A DNA stretch of 64,000 bases. It comes from Mesonia mobilis DSM 19841. GTDB taxonomy: Bacteria; Bacteroidota; Bacteroidia; Flavobacteriales; Flavobacteriaceae. Under the pieces are notes generated by a model. The model worked only from the letters and a program-made list of their open reading frames with translations, made no database searches and was not told the DNA's origin. This document shows, piece by piece, positions 23,839 to 34,269 of this stretch. The stretch spans positions 186,001-250,000 of the forward strand of contig NZ_AUHX01000005.1 in assembly GCF_000423405.1 (NCBI RefSeq), written 5' to 3'. Made by a program: the position numbers and the translations under genes. The stretch's first letter is position 1; each line of letters begins with the position of its first letter.

Positions 23839-26217
23839 ATGAAGATTTGCTTAAAAATATTATTTTTCCTAAGCTGCTATTTATCATTTTCTCAGAATAT
23901 TGTAGTCGATACAGAAACTTATTCTGCTGAAGAACTTATAAATGATATTTTAGTAGCCGATCCTACTTGCCTAGATGTAGATGTCGTGAATGTGAAAAGT
24001 GGTGATTTTGATAACGGAAAAAGCTACGGGTACGTAACTAGAGATACGAGTCCATTCTTTTTTGAAGACGCCGTTATTCTGAGTACGGGTAATGCACTTA
24101 AAGCAGCAGGACCTAATGATATTACAAATAGTGATGATGCTCTAGGTTGGGGTGGCGATACAGACCTGGAAGAAGCATTAGGGATGTCATCTGGTAACTC
24201 TACCAACGCTACATCTATTGAGTTTAGTTTTACAGCCACTTCTTCCTATATAAGCTTTAATTATATTTTTGCCTCAGATGCTTATCCTCAAGGTAATAGC
24301 TCTTCTTGTACTAGTGAAGATGGTTTTGTTGCACTTATTAGACACGAAGATAGTACCTCTTATGAAAATTTTGCAGTAACCCCAATAGTACCATTGCTTT
24401 ATTTAGAAGAACTTCCCATAATGGTTAAAAATATTAGACCTGAGTTTGAAGATTGCGCCGCAGAAAGAGAACTATTTTTTAATTCTATTAACTCTGAATT
24501 TCACCATACTAATTTTAACGGGGAAACTTTCTCTTTTACTGCCGGCACTAATACAATCCCTGGAGAAAAATATTTTATTAAACTAGCGATAGCAGATGAT
24601 TTTGATTATAAATATGATTCTGCCGTATTTATAGAAGGTAAGAGTTTAAGAAACGGAATAAATTTTGGAGATAATGTTTATGCGTTATGCCCGGAAGAAA
24701 ACCATCAAATTTCAATTCCCGACCCAAATAATGGAATTGAAAATATTGATTGGTTCTATAATTTAGATTTCTCGTCAGGCATAAACACAGAAATTCCTAA
24801 CAATAATACTAATGAGTTGACTATTGAAGAACCTGGTTTTTATAAAGCGATTGTTACTTACAATACCGGCTGTGTAGTAGAAGATATAATCGAAGTACAA
24901 TTTGTAAGTTTTGAAGAAATCGAAGATCAAACCTTATATGCTTGTGATATTGATGGTGATGGTATAGGTACTTTCGATTTAAACATGGTTAGAAGTTTAT
25001 TTACAGATTATGAAATTTACTTTCAAGTAATGTCTTTTCATTATACAGAAGCAGAAGCAGAAGCAGGAATAAATGAAATTGAGAATATAATCACCTTTCA
25101 AAACGAATTTCCTAATCAAGAAATTTATGCTAAAATGGTTGTGGCTCCACCAATGCTTGGCGCCTCTGCTTGTTTTTCTACAAAAAAAATAACCTTATCT
25201 ACAGATAGTTTAGATATTGATCCTATCTATGCGGTACAATGCTACGCAAGTAATCAATATAACCTAGTTTTCCCTCTTTTTGAATTAAATAATCAAATTG
25301 AAGAATCTGTACAACTAGAAGATTTAATTATTGAATATTACTCTAATGAAACCAACGCGAATAATAACAATAACCCAATTGCTAATTTTTATGAAGTAAA
25401 TAAAAGTCTTTTACCAAGAACAATATTCGCAAAAGTTTCTAATGAGCAAGGTTGTCTAGGAGCCGTAGAAATTATTCTAGATGGTATAGAAGAACCCGAT
25501 ATAAATTACGATCAAGAATCTCCCATAATATGTATTGATCAAGGTGATACAGCCGAATTGTTTTCTGGGCTTTTAGAAGAAAATGACGCTAATATATCTT
25601 ATCATTGGAATACTGGAGAAAACACAGATAATATCACAGTAACAGAACCTGGAGAATATACCGTTGAAATTACAAAAGAAATACAATTAGGTGGGGACAC
25701 ATACTCTTGTACATATACTAATGAAGTTGAAGTAATAGGTTCAGAAAGTCCAAATATAGATTACCGCATCTATGGCGAACTAAATAATCAGAAAATTGAA
25801 GTTTTTGCTTATGGAACAGGTAATTATACTTATGCTTTAGACGATGAGTTTGGAGAATACCAAAGTTCTAATATTTTTCCTGTTACTATCGGAGAACATA
25901 CGGTTTATGTAAAAGATGAAAATGGATGTGGTGTTATTTCAAAAGATTTTAAAGTAGTTGGATTCTTAAATTTTTTCACTCCAAATCAAGATGGTATTAA
26001 CGACATTTGGCATTTAATAAATGTTGAAAGATTCGATAATAATATTGAAAAAATTTACATCTATGATCGTTTTGGTAAACTTTTAAAATCGATAAGATCT
26101 CACGAATATTGGGATGGTACTTATAACGGCAAAAACATGCCTTCTACAGATTATTGGTTTGTTATAAGCTTTAAAAATGGCTCTCAATTCAAAAGCCATT
26201 TTACTTTAAAAAGGTAG
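23839..26217 (+). CDS. Choice-of-anchor L domain surface protein, T9SS type B
   Basis: A 792-aa exported protein. Signal peptide 1-18 (CYLSFSQ). A choice-of-anchor L domain spans about 20-275, with the DDALGWGGDTDLEEALGM and FNYIFASDAYPQG segments and LAIADDFDYKYDSAVFIEG at its end. A Cys-containing Ig-like segment, two ~85-residue repeats of the FDLN ... YAKMV type and a further domain follow. The C-terminal domain (FFTPNQDGINDIWHL ... HFTLKR) is the second type B subtype. It is the most divergent of the three anchor-L paralogues here. Likely cell-surface adhesin; ligand unknown. Confidence 0.87.
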   Translation: MKICLKILFFLSCYLSFSQNIVVDTETYSAEELINDILVADPTCLDVDVVNVKSGDFDNGKSYGYVTRDTSPFFFEDAVILSTGNALKAAGPNDITNSDDALGWGGDTDLEEALGMSSGNSTNATSIEFSFTATSSYISFNYIFASDAYPQGNSSSCTSEDGFVALIRHEDSTSYENFAVTPIVPLLYLEELPIMVKNIRPEFEDCAAERELFFNSINSEFHHTNFNGETFSFTAGTNTIPGEKYFIKLAIADDFDYKYDSAVFIEGKSLRNGINFGDNVYALCPEENHQISIPDPNNGIENIDWFYNLDFSSGINTEIPNNNTNELTIEEPGFYKAIVTYNTGCVVEDIIEVQFVSFEEIEDQTLYACDIDGDGIGTFDLNMVRSLFTDYEIYFQVMSFHYTEAEAEAGINEIENIITFQNEFPNQEIYAKMVVAPPMLGASACFSTKKITLSTDSLDIDPIYAVQCYASNQYNLVFPLFELNNQIEESVQLEDLIIEYYSNETNANNNNNPIANFYEVNKSLLPRTIFAKVSNEQGCLGAVEIILDGIEEPDINYDQESPIICIDQGDTAELFSGLLEENDANISYHWNTGENTDNITVTEPGEYTVEITKEIQLGGDTYSCTYTNEVEVIGSESPNIDYRIYGELNNQKIEVFAYGTGNYTYALDDEFGEYQSSNIFPVTIGEHTVYVKDENGCGVISKDFKVVGFLNFFTPNQDGINDIWHLINVERFDNNIEKIYIYDRFGKLLKSIRSHEYWDGTYNGKNMPSTDYWFVISFKNGSQFKSHFTLKR

Positions 26218-26272
26218 ATGTTACCAAATAATTAAATCGAAGAATTTAAAGTAAATTTCTGAGGGATTTATC

Positions 26273-26280
26273 TAGTTTTG
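26273..26280 (+). promoter_or_regulatory. Promoter -7 box (TAGTTTTG)
   Basis: Exact TAnnTTTG match 21 bases upstream of the proposed TTG start at 26302. The TTG within the box is in frame with the gene and mimics a start codon. No clear -33 TTG. Confidence 0.55.
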
Positions 26281-26301
26281 CGTCCGCAAAAAATAAACAC
26301 C

Positions 26302-27957
26302 TTGAAAAACACTTTATTTACCCTCGCATTTTTAATTACTAATATTGTAATAGCTCAAAACCTTACTGTTGATGCCAATACCTATTCCGCTCAAGAATTG
26401 GTAGAAGACATTTTAATTAATAACAGTTGTATTCAAAATATTCAAGTAACCGGTACCATAAGTGGGAACTTCAATAACGATCGTAGTTTTGGCTATTTTG
26501 AAAATACCAATACCAACTTTCCTTTTGAAAATGGAATCGTCATGAGTACCGGAAGACTTTCAAATGTTCCCGGACCTAACGATAATCTAAGCGACGATGA
26601 TGCTCCGGGCTGGACTGGCGATACAGATTTAGAGCAAATCTTAGGACTAAACAATACCTATAACGCTACGGTGATCGAATTCGATTTTACGCCAACCGCC
26701 AATACCATTGAGTTTCGCTATCTTTTTGCTTCAGAAGAATATCGCGCGAATGACGAGCGTACTTGTTTCTATTCAGATGCTTTTGCGTTTTTAATTCGAC
26801 CCATCGGTGGCAATTATCAAAATATCGCCGTGGTTCCCGATACAAATACCCCGGTACAAGTGACTACAGTACATCCGGAAATTATAGACGGTAATGACGG
26901 CTGTAATGCGATCAATGAAGAATATTTTGGTTCGTTCAACGGCATTATTCACCCTATCAATTTCAACGGTCAAACAATACCATTAACCGCAGAAGCTAAT
27001 GTAAATGCAGGAACCACTTATCACATTAAATTGGTAATTGCAGACGATTCTAATTACCGTTATGATTCTGCGGTATTTATAGAAGCCAATAGTTTTAATA
27101 TTGGTGAAGCTCCGCAAGCTAATGATATTGTGATGTGTGACGATTTTAGTAATGATGAAATAGCTGAATTTGATTTAACTGAAAACGATAATGTTATTTT
27201 AAATTCAGTAAATTCTGGACAGGTGAATTATTACCTCAACCAAAACGATGCTGATAATTTACAAAATGAAATCACGAATCCGGAAGTTTTCACCAATACT
27301 TCAAATCCGCAGCAAATCTTTGCAAGAATCGTTAACCAAAACTCAGGCAGTTGCTACGAGCCTTCTTCATTTGAAATTTCGGTGAACAGCATTCAGATAA
27401 ATACGCTAGATGAAATATTAGAAAACTGCGGAAGTCCAAACACTTCTGTAAATTTTGACCTTACCACCATTGAAGATTTTATCGTATTAAATTCAACTCA
27501 ACAAATAGAAGCGTATTATTTAACCGCTCAAGAGGCTAGTTTTCAGACAAACCCTATTGCTTCTCCTGAAGATTTTGAAGCAAATAATGATGATCAAGAA
27601 CTTTTTATAAGAGTTGAAGACACCCAAAATTGTTATGAAATTTATTCTTTCAACTTAGCGATCGAAAACTGTGAATTATTTATTCCGCAGGGATTTTCAC
27701 CAAATGGCGACGGCGTCAACGATACGTTTCACATTGAAAATTTATATAATAGTTACCCTCAATTCAACTTAAAAATCTATTCAAGACAGGGCAATCTGGT
27801 TTACGAAGGCAATGCAAATCAACCAGAATTTAATGGTATAAGCTCTCACGGGATCAACTCCGGTAATCAACTCCCCAGCGCGACCTATTATTATGTACTA
27901 AATTTGAACGATGCCGACAACAGTATTTACAAAGGTTGGGTCTATTTAAATCGCTAA
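26302..27957 (+). CDS. Choice-of-anchor L domain surface protein, T9SS type B (mosaic)
   Basis: A 551-aa exported protein starting at TTG 26302, which gives a compact signal peptide (KNTLFTLAFLITNIVIAQ). The anchor-L domain (to about 270) is very close to that of the gene at 28039 (FPFENGIVMSTGRLSNVPGP, DDDAPGW). Only two internal repeats follow, and these, together with the C-terminal sorting domain (FSPNGDGVNDTF ... KGWVYLNR), resemble the end of the 20789 protein instead. The gene is therefore a mosaic of its neighbours. Upstream extension to TTG 26278 is rejected because it lies in the promoter box. Confidence 0.88.
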   Translation: MKNTLFTLAFLITNIVIAQNLTVDANTYSAQELVEDILINNSCIQNIQVTGTISGNFNNDRSFGYFENTNTNFPFENGIVMSTGRLSNVPGPNDNLSDDDAPGWTGDTDLEQILGLNNTYNATVIEFDFTPTANTIEFRYLFASEEYRANDERTCFYSDAFAFLIRPIGGNYQNIAVVPDTNTPVQVTTVHPEIIDGNDGCNAINEEYFGSFNGIIHPINFNGQTIPLTAEANVNAGTTYHIKLVIADDSNYRYDSAVFIEANSFNIGEAPQANDIVMCDDFSNDEIAEFDLTENDNVILNSVNSGQVNYYLNQNDADNLQNEITNPEVFTNTSNPQQIFARIVNQNSGSCYEPSSFEISVNSIQINTLDEILENCGSPNTSVNFDLTTIEDFIVLNSTQQIEAYYLTAQEASFQTNPIASPEDFEANNDDQELFIRVEDTQNCYEIYSFNLAIENCELFIPQGFSPNGDGVNDTFHIENLYNSYPQFNLKIYSRQGNLVYEGNANQPEFNGISSHGINSGNQLPSATYYYVLNLNDADNSIYKGWVYLNR

Positions 27958-28011
27958 ATTATCATATAGTTAATTTAAATGATTTTTAGCCTACAACTTT
28001 CTAAAATTGTC

Positions 28012-28019
28012 TAAATTTG
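28012..28019 (+). promoter_or_regulatory. Promoter -7 box (TAAATTTG)
   Basis: Exact TAnnTTTG match followed by C, 19 bases upstream of the TTG start at 28039. The -33 region (TTTAGC near 27986) is only a weak match. Confidence 0.55.
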
Positions 28020-28038
28020 CAACCCCAAAATTTTTGAT

Positions 28039-30390
28039 TTGAAAAAGTTATTTTTCGCTTTATTTCTTTGCAGTACTACTTTAAGTTTTAGTCAAAACAT
28101 TTCGGTAGATGCAAATCTTTATACCCCACAAGAATTAGTTGAAGATATTCTTATCAATAGTGGTTGTATCGACAATGTAATGGTTAACGGTGTCGTTGGC
28201 GGGAACTTCAGCAACGACGAAAGTTATGGTTATTTTGAAAGAAACGGTAGCAATTTTCCATTTGAAAACGGAATCGCCATGTCTACCGGAAGACTTTCTA
28301 ATGTTCCCGGACCAAATAATAATTTGAGTGATGATGATGCTCCGGGTTGGGGACCCGACCAAGATCTAGAACAAGTTTTGGGTATTTCTAATACCCTAAA
28401 TGCGACGGTTATTGAGTTTGATTTTACGCCAAATGCCAATACCATACAATTTCGGTATATTTTTGCTTCAGAAGAATATCAGGTAGGCGATGCAAATACT
28501 TGTCAGTACTCAGATGTTTTTGGCTTTTTAATTCGACCTCTTGGCGGCAGTTACCAAAATATTGCAGTGGTTCCCGGCACGAACACTCCGGTTAAAGTAA
28601 CCACCGTTCATCCAGAAATTGTAGACGGTAATGATGGTTGCCCGGCACAAAATGAGCAATATTTCGACTCCTTTAATGGTAGCAATCATTCGATCAATTT
28701 TAATGGGCAAACCAAACCTATGGTTGCTCAAGCAAATGTTACAGCGGGTACTACTTACCATATCAAACTAGTTATTGCAGACGATCACAACTATCGTTAC
28801 GATTCGGCTGTATTTTTAGAAGGAAACAGTTTTAATATTGGTGCAGATTTAGGTGAAGATGTTACCGGCGCAGATGCACTTTGCGATAACGAAACTTATA
28901 CACTTTCGGTAACCGATAATGGTAATACACCAGATAATTATGAATGGTTTTTGGTAAACGATAATGGTTCAGAAACACTATTAACCTCTAGTTCTACTGA
29001 AGATGAATATGAAGTTACTTCAGCAGGAACTTATAAAGTCGTGCTTACGTTTGGTGCAAATTGTACAGCAGAAGATACTATTGTTGTAGATTATGTGGAA
29101 TTTGATTCGCTCTTCGACAGAACGATTTACGAATGCGATACCGATAACGACGGACTTAGTTTTTTTAACCTAAACGAAGCTTCACAAGACATTACCACCA
29201 ACAACCAAGCTTTTACGGTCACTAATTATTTTTTAACGGATGCTGAAGCTCAAGCCAATCAAAATCCGATTCCAGATCCCGATAATTTTAGTAATACAGT
29301 TGCCAATCAAACGGTTTTTGCTCGAGTAGAAACCGCTGCCGATTGCTTTGCGATAGTTGAGTTAACGCTTGAAACTTCTTACACGTATTACAATCCTGTA
29401 AACTTAGTAAATTGCTATGCTACAGCAGATACAAGTATAAGTTTTAACCTTACTAATGCTGAAAATTTAATTGAAGCTGAAACCGGTTTAATAGATTTTT
29501 CGGTTACTTATTTTGAAACTGAAAATGATGCGTTGAGTAATCAAAATCCTTTACCAAATACTATACAAGTTGAAACAATAGAAACGCCTAAAACTATTTA
29601 TGGGAAATTACAAAATCCCGCAGGTTGTCAAGGTATTATTGAAGTTGTTTTACGAGGAATTCAAGAACCGGAAATCGACCCGAATTACCAAGCTCCGTTT
29701 TTATGTTTAGAAAACCTCGACGGAGTAACGATCGAATCTGGCGTAATCGATAACCCGACAAATTATACTTTTCTTTGGGAAAATGGTGAAACTACACCAA
29801 CGATCCAAGCAGATTCTTTAGGAACGTATCAGGTAGATATTACGAAAACCGAAGTGATTAACGGAGAAACTTACGAGTGTACGACCACAAATTCGATCAC
29901 CGTAAATGGTTCAGAAAAAGCACAATTCAGTTATGAGATTCAAGGGAGTTTCGATAATTATTCGGTGATTATTTCAGCAGAAGGTATTGGTGATTATGTG
30001 TATTCGCTAGACGATCAATTCGATAATTACCAATCTTCACCTATCTTCTATAATGTTGGTGCAGGAGAACATCGTATTTATGTAAAAGATTTGAATGGCT
30101 GCGGAATTTCATTTGAAAAAATAATAGTCTTAGGTTATCCAAAATTTTTCACTCCAAATCAAGATAGCATCAACGATACTTGGGGATTAATTGGCACCGA
30201 ACGTTTTAACCGAAGAGTTGAAAATATCTATATTTTTGATCGTTTTGGTAAATTACTCACTTCTATTTCTCACGTAGGACAATGGGATGGCACTTACCAC
30301 GGCAAACAAATGCCCTCGAACGAATATTGGTTTTTAGTTACTTTTAAAGACGCTCCAGATTTTAAGGGACATTTCACATTAAAACGCTAG
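28039..30390 (+). CDS. Choice-of-anchor L domain surface protein, T9SS type B
   Basis: A 783-aa exported protein starting at TTG 28039 (signal peptide ending TTLSFSQ). Anchor-L domain about 20-275 with GWGPDQDLEQVLGI, FRYIFASEEYQVGD and VIADDHNYRYDSAVFLEG. An Ig-like Cys domain, two ~85-residue repeats, a domain with FLWENGETTPTIQ, and the HFTLKR-ending type B C-terminal domain (FFTPNQDSINDTWGL) follow. Its layout is the same as the 23839 protein throughout. Extracellular adhesion is inferred from the family and the sorting domain. Confidence 0.88.
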   Translation: MKKLFFALFLCSTTLSFSQNISVDANLYTPQELVEDILINSGCIDNVMVNGVVGGNFSNDESYGYFERNGSNFPFENGIAMSTGRLSNVPGPNNNLSDDDAPGWGPDQDLEQVLGISNTLNATVIEFDFTPNANTIQFRYIFASEEYQVGDANTCQYSDVFGFLIRPLGGSYQNIAVVPGTNTPVKVTTVHPEIVDGNDGCPAQNEQYFDSFNGSNHSINFNGQTKPMVAQANVTAGTTYHIKLVIADDHNYRYDSAVFLEGNSFNIGADLGEDVTGADALCDNETYTLSVTDNGNTPDNYEWFLVNDNGSETLLTSSSTEDEYEVTSAGTYKVVLTFGANCTAEDTIVVDYVEFDSLFDRTIYECDTDNDGLSFFNLNEASQDITTNNQAFTVTNYFLTDAEAQANQNPIPDPDNFSNTVANQTVFARVETAADCFAIVELTLETSYTYYNPVNLVNCYATADTSISFNLTNAENLIEAETGLIDFSVTYFETENDALSNQNPLPNTIQVETIETPKTIYGKLQNPAGCQGIIEVVLRGIQEPEIDPNYQAPFLCLENLDGVTIESGVIDNPTNYTFLWENGETTPTIQADSLGTYQVDITKTEVINGETYECTTTNSITVNGSEKAQFSYEIQGSFDNYSVIISAEGIGDYVYSLDDQFDNYQSSPIFYNVGAGEHRIYVKDLNGCGISFEKIIVLGYPKFFTPNQDSINDTWGLIGTERFNRRVENIYIFDRFGKLLTSISHVGQWDGTYHGKQMPSNEYWFLVTFKDAPDFKGHFTLKR

Positions 30391-30492
30391 TAAATTGCTA
30401 ATTTTAAAGTTGTAATTCTTCGGAAGTTTTTCCGACAGAAAAGCGCTTGTAGTTGTATAATTCAGCTATAAAAATTCAATCAAACGCACTCG

Positions 30493-32502
30493 ATGAAATT
30501 CAAATTAAAATCTGATTATAAGCCAACCGGCGACCAACCCACTGCCATTAAAAAACTAACAAAAGGGATTGAAGATGGTGAACGTTACCAGACACTTTTA
30601 GGAGTTACAGGTTCCGGGAAAACTTTTACGATGGCGAATGTCGTTGAAAAAGTGGAACGCCCAACGCTGGTTTTAGCGCACAACAAAACTTTAGCGGCTC
30701 AGCTTTACAACGAGTTTAAAACATTTTTTCCCGATAACGCAGTAGAATATTTTGTGTCGTATTATGATTATTACCAACCGGAAGCTTACATCCCAACTTC
30801 CGGAACGTATATTGAAAAAGATCTATCGATCAATGATGAAATTGAAAAACTTCGTTTAAGCACCACTTCTTCCCTACTTTCGGGACGTCGAGATGTTTTG
30901 GTGGTAGCTTCAGTAAGTTGTTTGTACGGTATTGGTAACCCGGTAGAATTTCAGAAAAATGTGATCTCTATTGAACGTGATATGGAAATCTCGAGAACCA
31001 AATTCTTACATCGTTTGGTGCAAAGTTTATATTCAAGAACCGAAGGCGAGTTTCATCACGGTAATTTCAGAATAAAAGGAGACACGGTAGATGTTTATCC
31101 GGGTTATGCCGACGATGCTTTCAGAATTCATTTTTTTGGAGATGAAATTGAAGAAATTGAAGCTTTCGATCCTGTTACCAACGAAGTCCTAGAAAAATAC
31201 GAGCGCTTAAATATTTATCCCGCAAATATGTTTGTGACTTCTCCCGATGTTTTAAACAATGCGATCAATCAAATTACCTTAGACTTAGGAAAACAGATCA
31301 ATTATTTTCAAGATATCGGGAAACCCCTTGAAGCAAAACGTTTAGAAGAACGCACGAATTTTGACCTGGAAATGATTAAAGAATTAGGTTATTGCTCCGG
31401 GATTGAAAATTATTCCCGCTATTTAGACGGAAGACAACCCGGCACACGACCTTTCTGTTTACTAGATTATTTCCCCGATGATTATTTAATGATTGTTGAT
31501 GAAAGTCACGTTACTGTTCCGCAAGTTGGCGCTATGTATGGCGGCGATAGAAGTAGAAAAGAAAATTTAGTTGAATATGGTTTTCGACTTCCGGCAGCGA
31601 TGGATAACCGACCTTTAAAATTTGAAGAGTTTGAATCCTTACAAAGTCAAGTGGTTTATGTAAGTGCGACTCCGGCAGATTATGAAATGAGTCAGACTGG
31701 CGGAGTTTATGTAGAACAGGTAATTCGCCCGACAGGACTGCTCGATCCTATTATTGAAGTGCGTCCAAGTCTTAATCAGATTGACGATTTAATTGAAGAA
31801 ATTCAGACACGTGTAGAAAAAGATCAGCGAACGCTGGTGACTACGCTTACTAAGCGAATGGCAGAAGAGCTGACCAAATATTTAAGCCGAATTGATATTA
31901 GATGTCGTTACATTCATAGTGATATCGATACGTTAGAACGCGTAGAGATTATGCAGGATTTACGTCGCGGACTCTTTGATGTTTTGGTTGGGGTAAATTT
32001 ACTGCGTGAAGGTTTAGATTTACCGGAAGTTTCTCTGGTTGCCATTTTAGATGCCGATAAAGAAGGTTTCTTAAGAAGTAATCGATCGCTAACCCAAACC
32101 ATTGGTCGTGCTGCACGACATTTAGAGGGAAAAGCGATTATGTATGCCGATAAAATTACCGACAGTATGCAACGAACGATCGATGAAACTGAATATCGTC
32201 GCGAGAAACAGATCAACTATAACAAGCGAAACAACATTACGCCAAAAGCTTTAAATAAATCTTTAGACGGAAATTCTTTATATGGTAAAAAAACAGAGCC
32301 CTATAAGTTTGAGCCGGCTAGCAATTTAAAAGCTGCAGAAGAAGAAGTGACGTATTTTAATGAAAATCAATTAGAAGATCGTATTCGAAGCGTTCGAAAA
32401 GAAATGGAAAAAGCCGCTAAAGACCTAGATTTTATGGCTGCAGCTCGTTTTAGAGATGAGATTAAAATGCTTCAGGAGAAATTAAAAGAAAAAGAGGTAT
32501 AA
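30493..32502 (+). CDS. uvrB: UvrB, excinuclease ABC subunit B
   Basis: Damage-verification helicase of nucleotide excision repair, working with UvrA and UvrC. The 669-aa protein has Walker A GVTGSGKT (37-44), the beta-hairpin YYDYYQPEAYIP (about 92-103), the DESH Walker B (about 337-340), helicase motifs V/VI (GVNLLREGLDLPEV; QTIGRAARH) and a C-terminal UVR domain (from ~630: EDRIRSVRKEMEKAAKDLDFMAAARFRDEI). Length and motifs are normal. A short dyad TCGGAA-N4-TTCCGA lies about 60 bases upstream. It ends in a bidirectional terminator. Confidence 0.97.
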   Translation: MKFKLKSDYKPTGDQPTAIKKLTKGIEDGERYQTLLGVTGSGKTFTMANVVEKVERPTLVLAHNKTLAAQLYNEFKTFFPDNAVEYFVSYYDYYQPEAYIPTSGTYIEKDLSINDEIEKLRLSTTSSLLSGRRDVLVVASVSCLYGIGNPVEFQKNVISIERDMEISRTKFLHRLVQSLYSRTEGEFHHGNFRIKGDTVDVYPGYADDAFRIHFFGDEIEEIEAFDPVTNEVLEKYERLNIYPANMFVTSPDVLNNAINQITLDLGKQINYFQDIGKPLEAKRLEERTNFDLEMIKELGYCSGIENYSRYLDGRQPGTRPFCLLDYFPDDYLMIVDESHVTVPQVGAMYGGDRSRKENLVEYGFRLPAAMDNRPLKFEEFESLQSQVVYVSATPADYEMSQTGGVYVEQVIRPTGLLDPIIEVRPSLNQIDDLIEEIQTRVEKDQRTLVTTLTKRMAEELTKYLSRIDIRCRYIHSDIDTLERVEIMQDLRRGLFDVLVGVNLLREGLDLPEVSLVAILDADKEGFLRSNRSLTQTIGRAARHLEGKAIMYADKITDSMQRTIDETEYRREKQINYNKRNNITPKALNKSLDGNSLYGKKTEPYKFEPASNLKAAEEEVTYFNENQLEDRIRSVRKEMEKAAKDLDFMAAARFRDEIKMLQEKLKEKEV

Positions 32503-32536
32503 AAAAAGCCTGCTCGATTGAGCAGGCTTTTTTTGT
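32501..32536. terminator. Bidirectional terminator between uvrB and the DUF2059 gene
   Basis: AAAAAAAGCCTGCTC-GATT-GAGCAGGCTTTTTTT: a perfect long stem flanked by A and T runs, usable by both convergent genes. Confidence 0.92.
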
Positions 32537-32547
32537 TGCAATAACTT

Positions 32548-32955
32548 TTATTGTTGCATATATTTCATAATAATTGGCTGCAATTTAGACATATACTTTT
32601 GGGTTAATCCAGAACTTGCTTCGATTATTGCTGGAGTTTTTCCTAAAATATTTTTTCCCGCATCGGTATTATAAAAATTCAACATTTTAGTTAGATCTTC
32701 TTTACCTATTTTTTCAATATAAATATCAGCCAAATCATTATACATATCTTTTAGCTGAACATTTAGATCTCTTTTAAACTCTTCTTTTTTATCTTCAGGT
32801 ATTCTATCTGTAAATTGAACGAGCATAGCATCTATTCCCGCTCCGGTTTGAATTTCAATAAACTCAGTTAATTCTGCTTTAAACTTTGCATCTTCCTGCG
32901 CAAAACCTGAAAAACTTATGCTAACTAAAGCAATTACTACTAAATATTTTTTCAT
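32548..32955 (-). CDS. DUF2059 domain-containing secreted protein
   Basis: A 135-aa protein with a signal peptide (KKYLVVIALVSISFSGFAQ) followed by a helical DUF2059 domain: a long amphipathic segment, FTDRIPEDKKEEFKRDLN, then YNTDAGKNILGKTPAIIEASSGLTQKYM divided over two helices. The NTDAGK...K-TP pattern is the hallmark of DUF2059. Location is periplasmic or secreted; function unknown. The ATG at 32955 is used because the longer frame (to 32991) overlaps glyA and adds charged residues before the signal peptide. It lies 10 bases downstream of glyA on the same strand. Confidence 0.88.
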   Translation of the reverse strand: MKKYLVVIALVSISFSGFAQEDAKFKAELTEFIEIQTGAGIDAMLVQFTDRIPEDKKEEFKRDLNVQLKDMYNDLADIYIEKIGKEDLTKMLNFYNTDAGKNILGKTPAIIEASSGLTQKYMSKLQPIIMKYMQQ

Positions 32956-32965
32956 TCTAAATCGT

Positions 32966-34243
32966 TTAATGGTTAAATAATGGTTTATCACTCATCATCG
33001 AGTGTATTTTATTTTTTGTTTCTTCTAAAACAGCTTCATCTTCAATATTTGTGATCACTCCATCAATTAGATCGACTACAGTTTTCATATCTTCTTCTTT
33101 TAAACCACGCGTAGTGATTGCTGCGGTTCCTACACGAATTCCACTAGTAACAAATGGAGATTGATCGTCAAACGGAACCATATTTTTATTAACGGTGATT
33201 TCTGCTTTCACTAAGGTTTCTTCCGCTTCTTTACCGGTTACGCCCTTGTTTCTAAGATCGATCAACATCATATGGTTATCGGTTCCGCCGGAAATTACAT
33301 CATAGCCTTTCGCCACAAAAGCTTCTGCCATCGCTTTCGCATTTTTCTTCACCTGAACCATATAGTGTAAAAACTCATCGGTTAAGGCTTCTCCAAAAGC
33401 TACAGCCTTTGCTGCAATAATGTGCTCTAACGGCCCGCCTTGGTTTCCTGGGAAAACGGCGCTATTAATTAAAGTTGACATTTTTTTCAGCTTTCCGCTT
33501 TTCAATTTCAACCCGAATGGATTTTCAAAATCCTTACCAATTAAAATAAGTCCACCTCTTGGTCCGCGTAAAGTTTTATGGGTTGTAGTTGTAACCACGT
33601 GACAATGTGGAATTGGATCTGCTAATAAACCTTTAGCAATTAATCCGGCAGGATGCGCAATATCTGCCATTAAAACTGCTCCTACTTCATCGGCGATCTC
33701 TCTAAATCTTTTATAATCGATTTCACGTGAATAGGCAGAAGCACCGGCAATAATTAACTTTGGCTGCTCCTTTTTTGCCATTTCTAAAACGTGATCGTAA
33801 TCTATTTTTCCGGTTTCTTTATCTACACCGTAAAAAACTGGAGTATATAATTTCCCTGAAAAGTTTACTGGAGAACCGTGAGTTAAATGACCTCCGTGAG
33901 AAAGATCGAAACCTAAAATTTTATCACCTGGTTTTAAGCAAGCTGCAAAAACTGCTGTATTTGCTTGAGAACCTGAGTGTGGTTGCACATTAGCATATTC
34001 TGCTCCAAATAATTCTTTGGCGCGTTCGATAGCGATTTGCTCTACTTCATCTACCACTTCACAACCGCCATAATAACGCTTGCCCGGGTAACCTTCAGCA
34101 TATTTATTGGTTAATACAGAACCTGCTGCTTCTAAAACTTGATCGCTTACAAAATTTTCGCTCGCAATAAGCTCTAAACCATTAAGTTGACGATTTTTCT
34201 CTTGTTCAATTAAATCAAAAATTTCAGTATCTCTGGTATTCAT
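32966..34243 (-). CDS. glyA: Serine hydroxymethyltransferase
   Basis: PLP enzyme interconverting serine and glycine with transfer of a one-carbon unit to tetrahydrofolate. The 425-aa length is standard. Signature residues include LIASENFVS near 25, [13 protein letters not shown] (~48-60), [11 protein letters not shown] (~89), and the PLP Lys in [14 protein letters not shown] (Lys near 223), with [14 protein letters not shown] near the end. It begins at ATG 34243 and is divergent from fahA. A TATTTTTG box lies upstream at 34270-34277. Confidence 0.97.
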   Translation of the reverse strand: MNTRDTEIFDLIEQEKNRQLNGLELIASENFVSDQVLEAAGSVLTNKYAEGYPGKRYYGGCEVVDEVEQIAIERAKELFGAEYANVQPHSGSQANTAVFAACLKPGDKILGFDLSHGGHLTHGSPVNFSGKLYTPVFYGVDKETGKIDYDHVLEMAKKEQPKLIIAGASAYSREIDYKRFREIADEVGAVLMADIAHPAGLIAKGLLADPIPHCHVVTTTTHKTLRGPRGGLILIGKDFENPFGLKLKSGKLKKMSTLINSAVFPGNQGGPLEHIIAAKAVAFGEALTDEFLHYMVQVKKNAKAMAEAFVAKGYDVISGGTDNHMMLIDLRNKGVTGKEAEETLVKAEITVNKNMVPFDDQSPFVTSGIRVGTAAITTRGLKEEDMKTVVDLIDGVITNIEDEAVLEETKNKIHSMMSDKPLFNH

Positions 34244-34269
34244 AGTTAAGCATCTATTAAAATATTTGT

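Noticed and set aside
31914-32216. 100-residue minus-strand frame within uvrB
   Set aside because: UvrB is intact and strongly conserved on the plus strand; the frame is a codon shadow.
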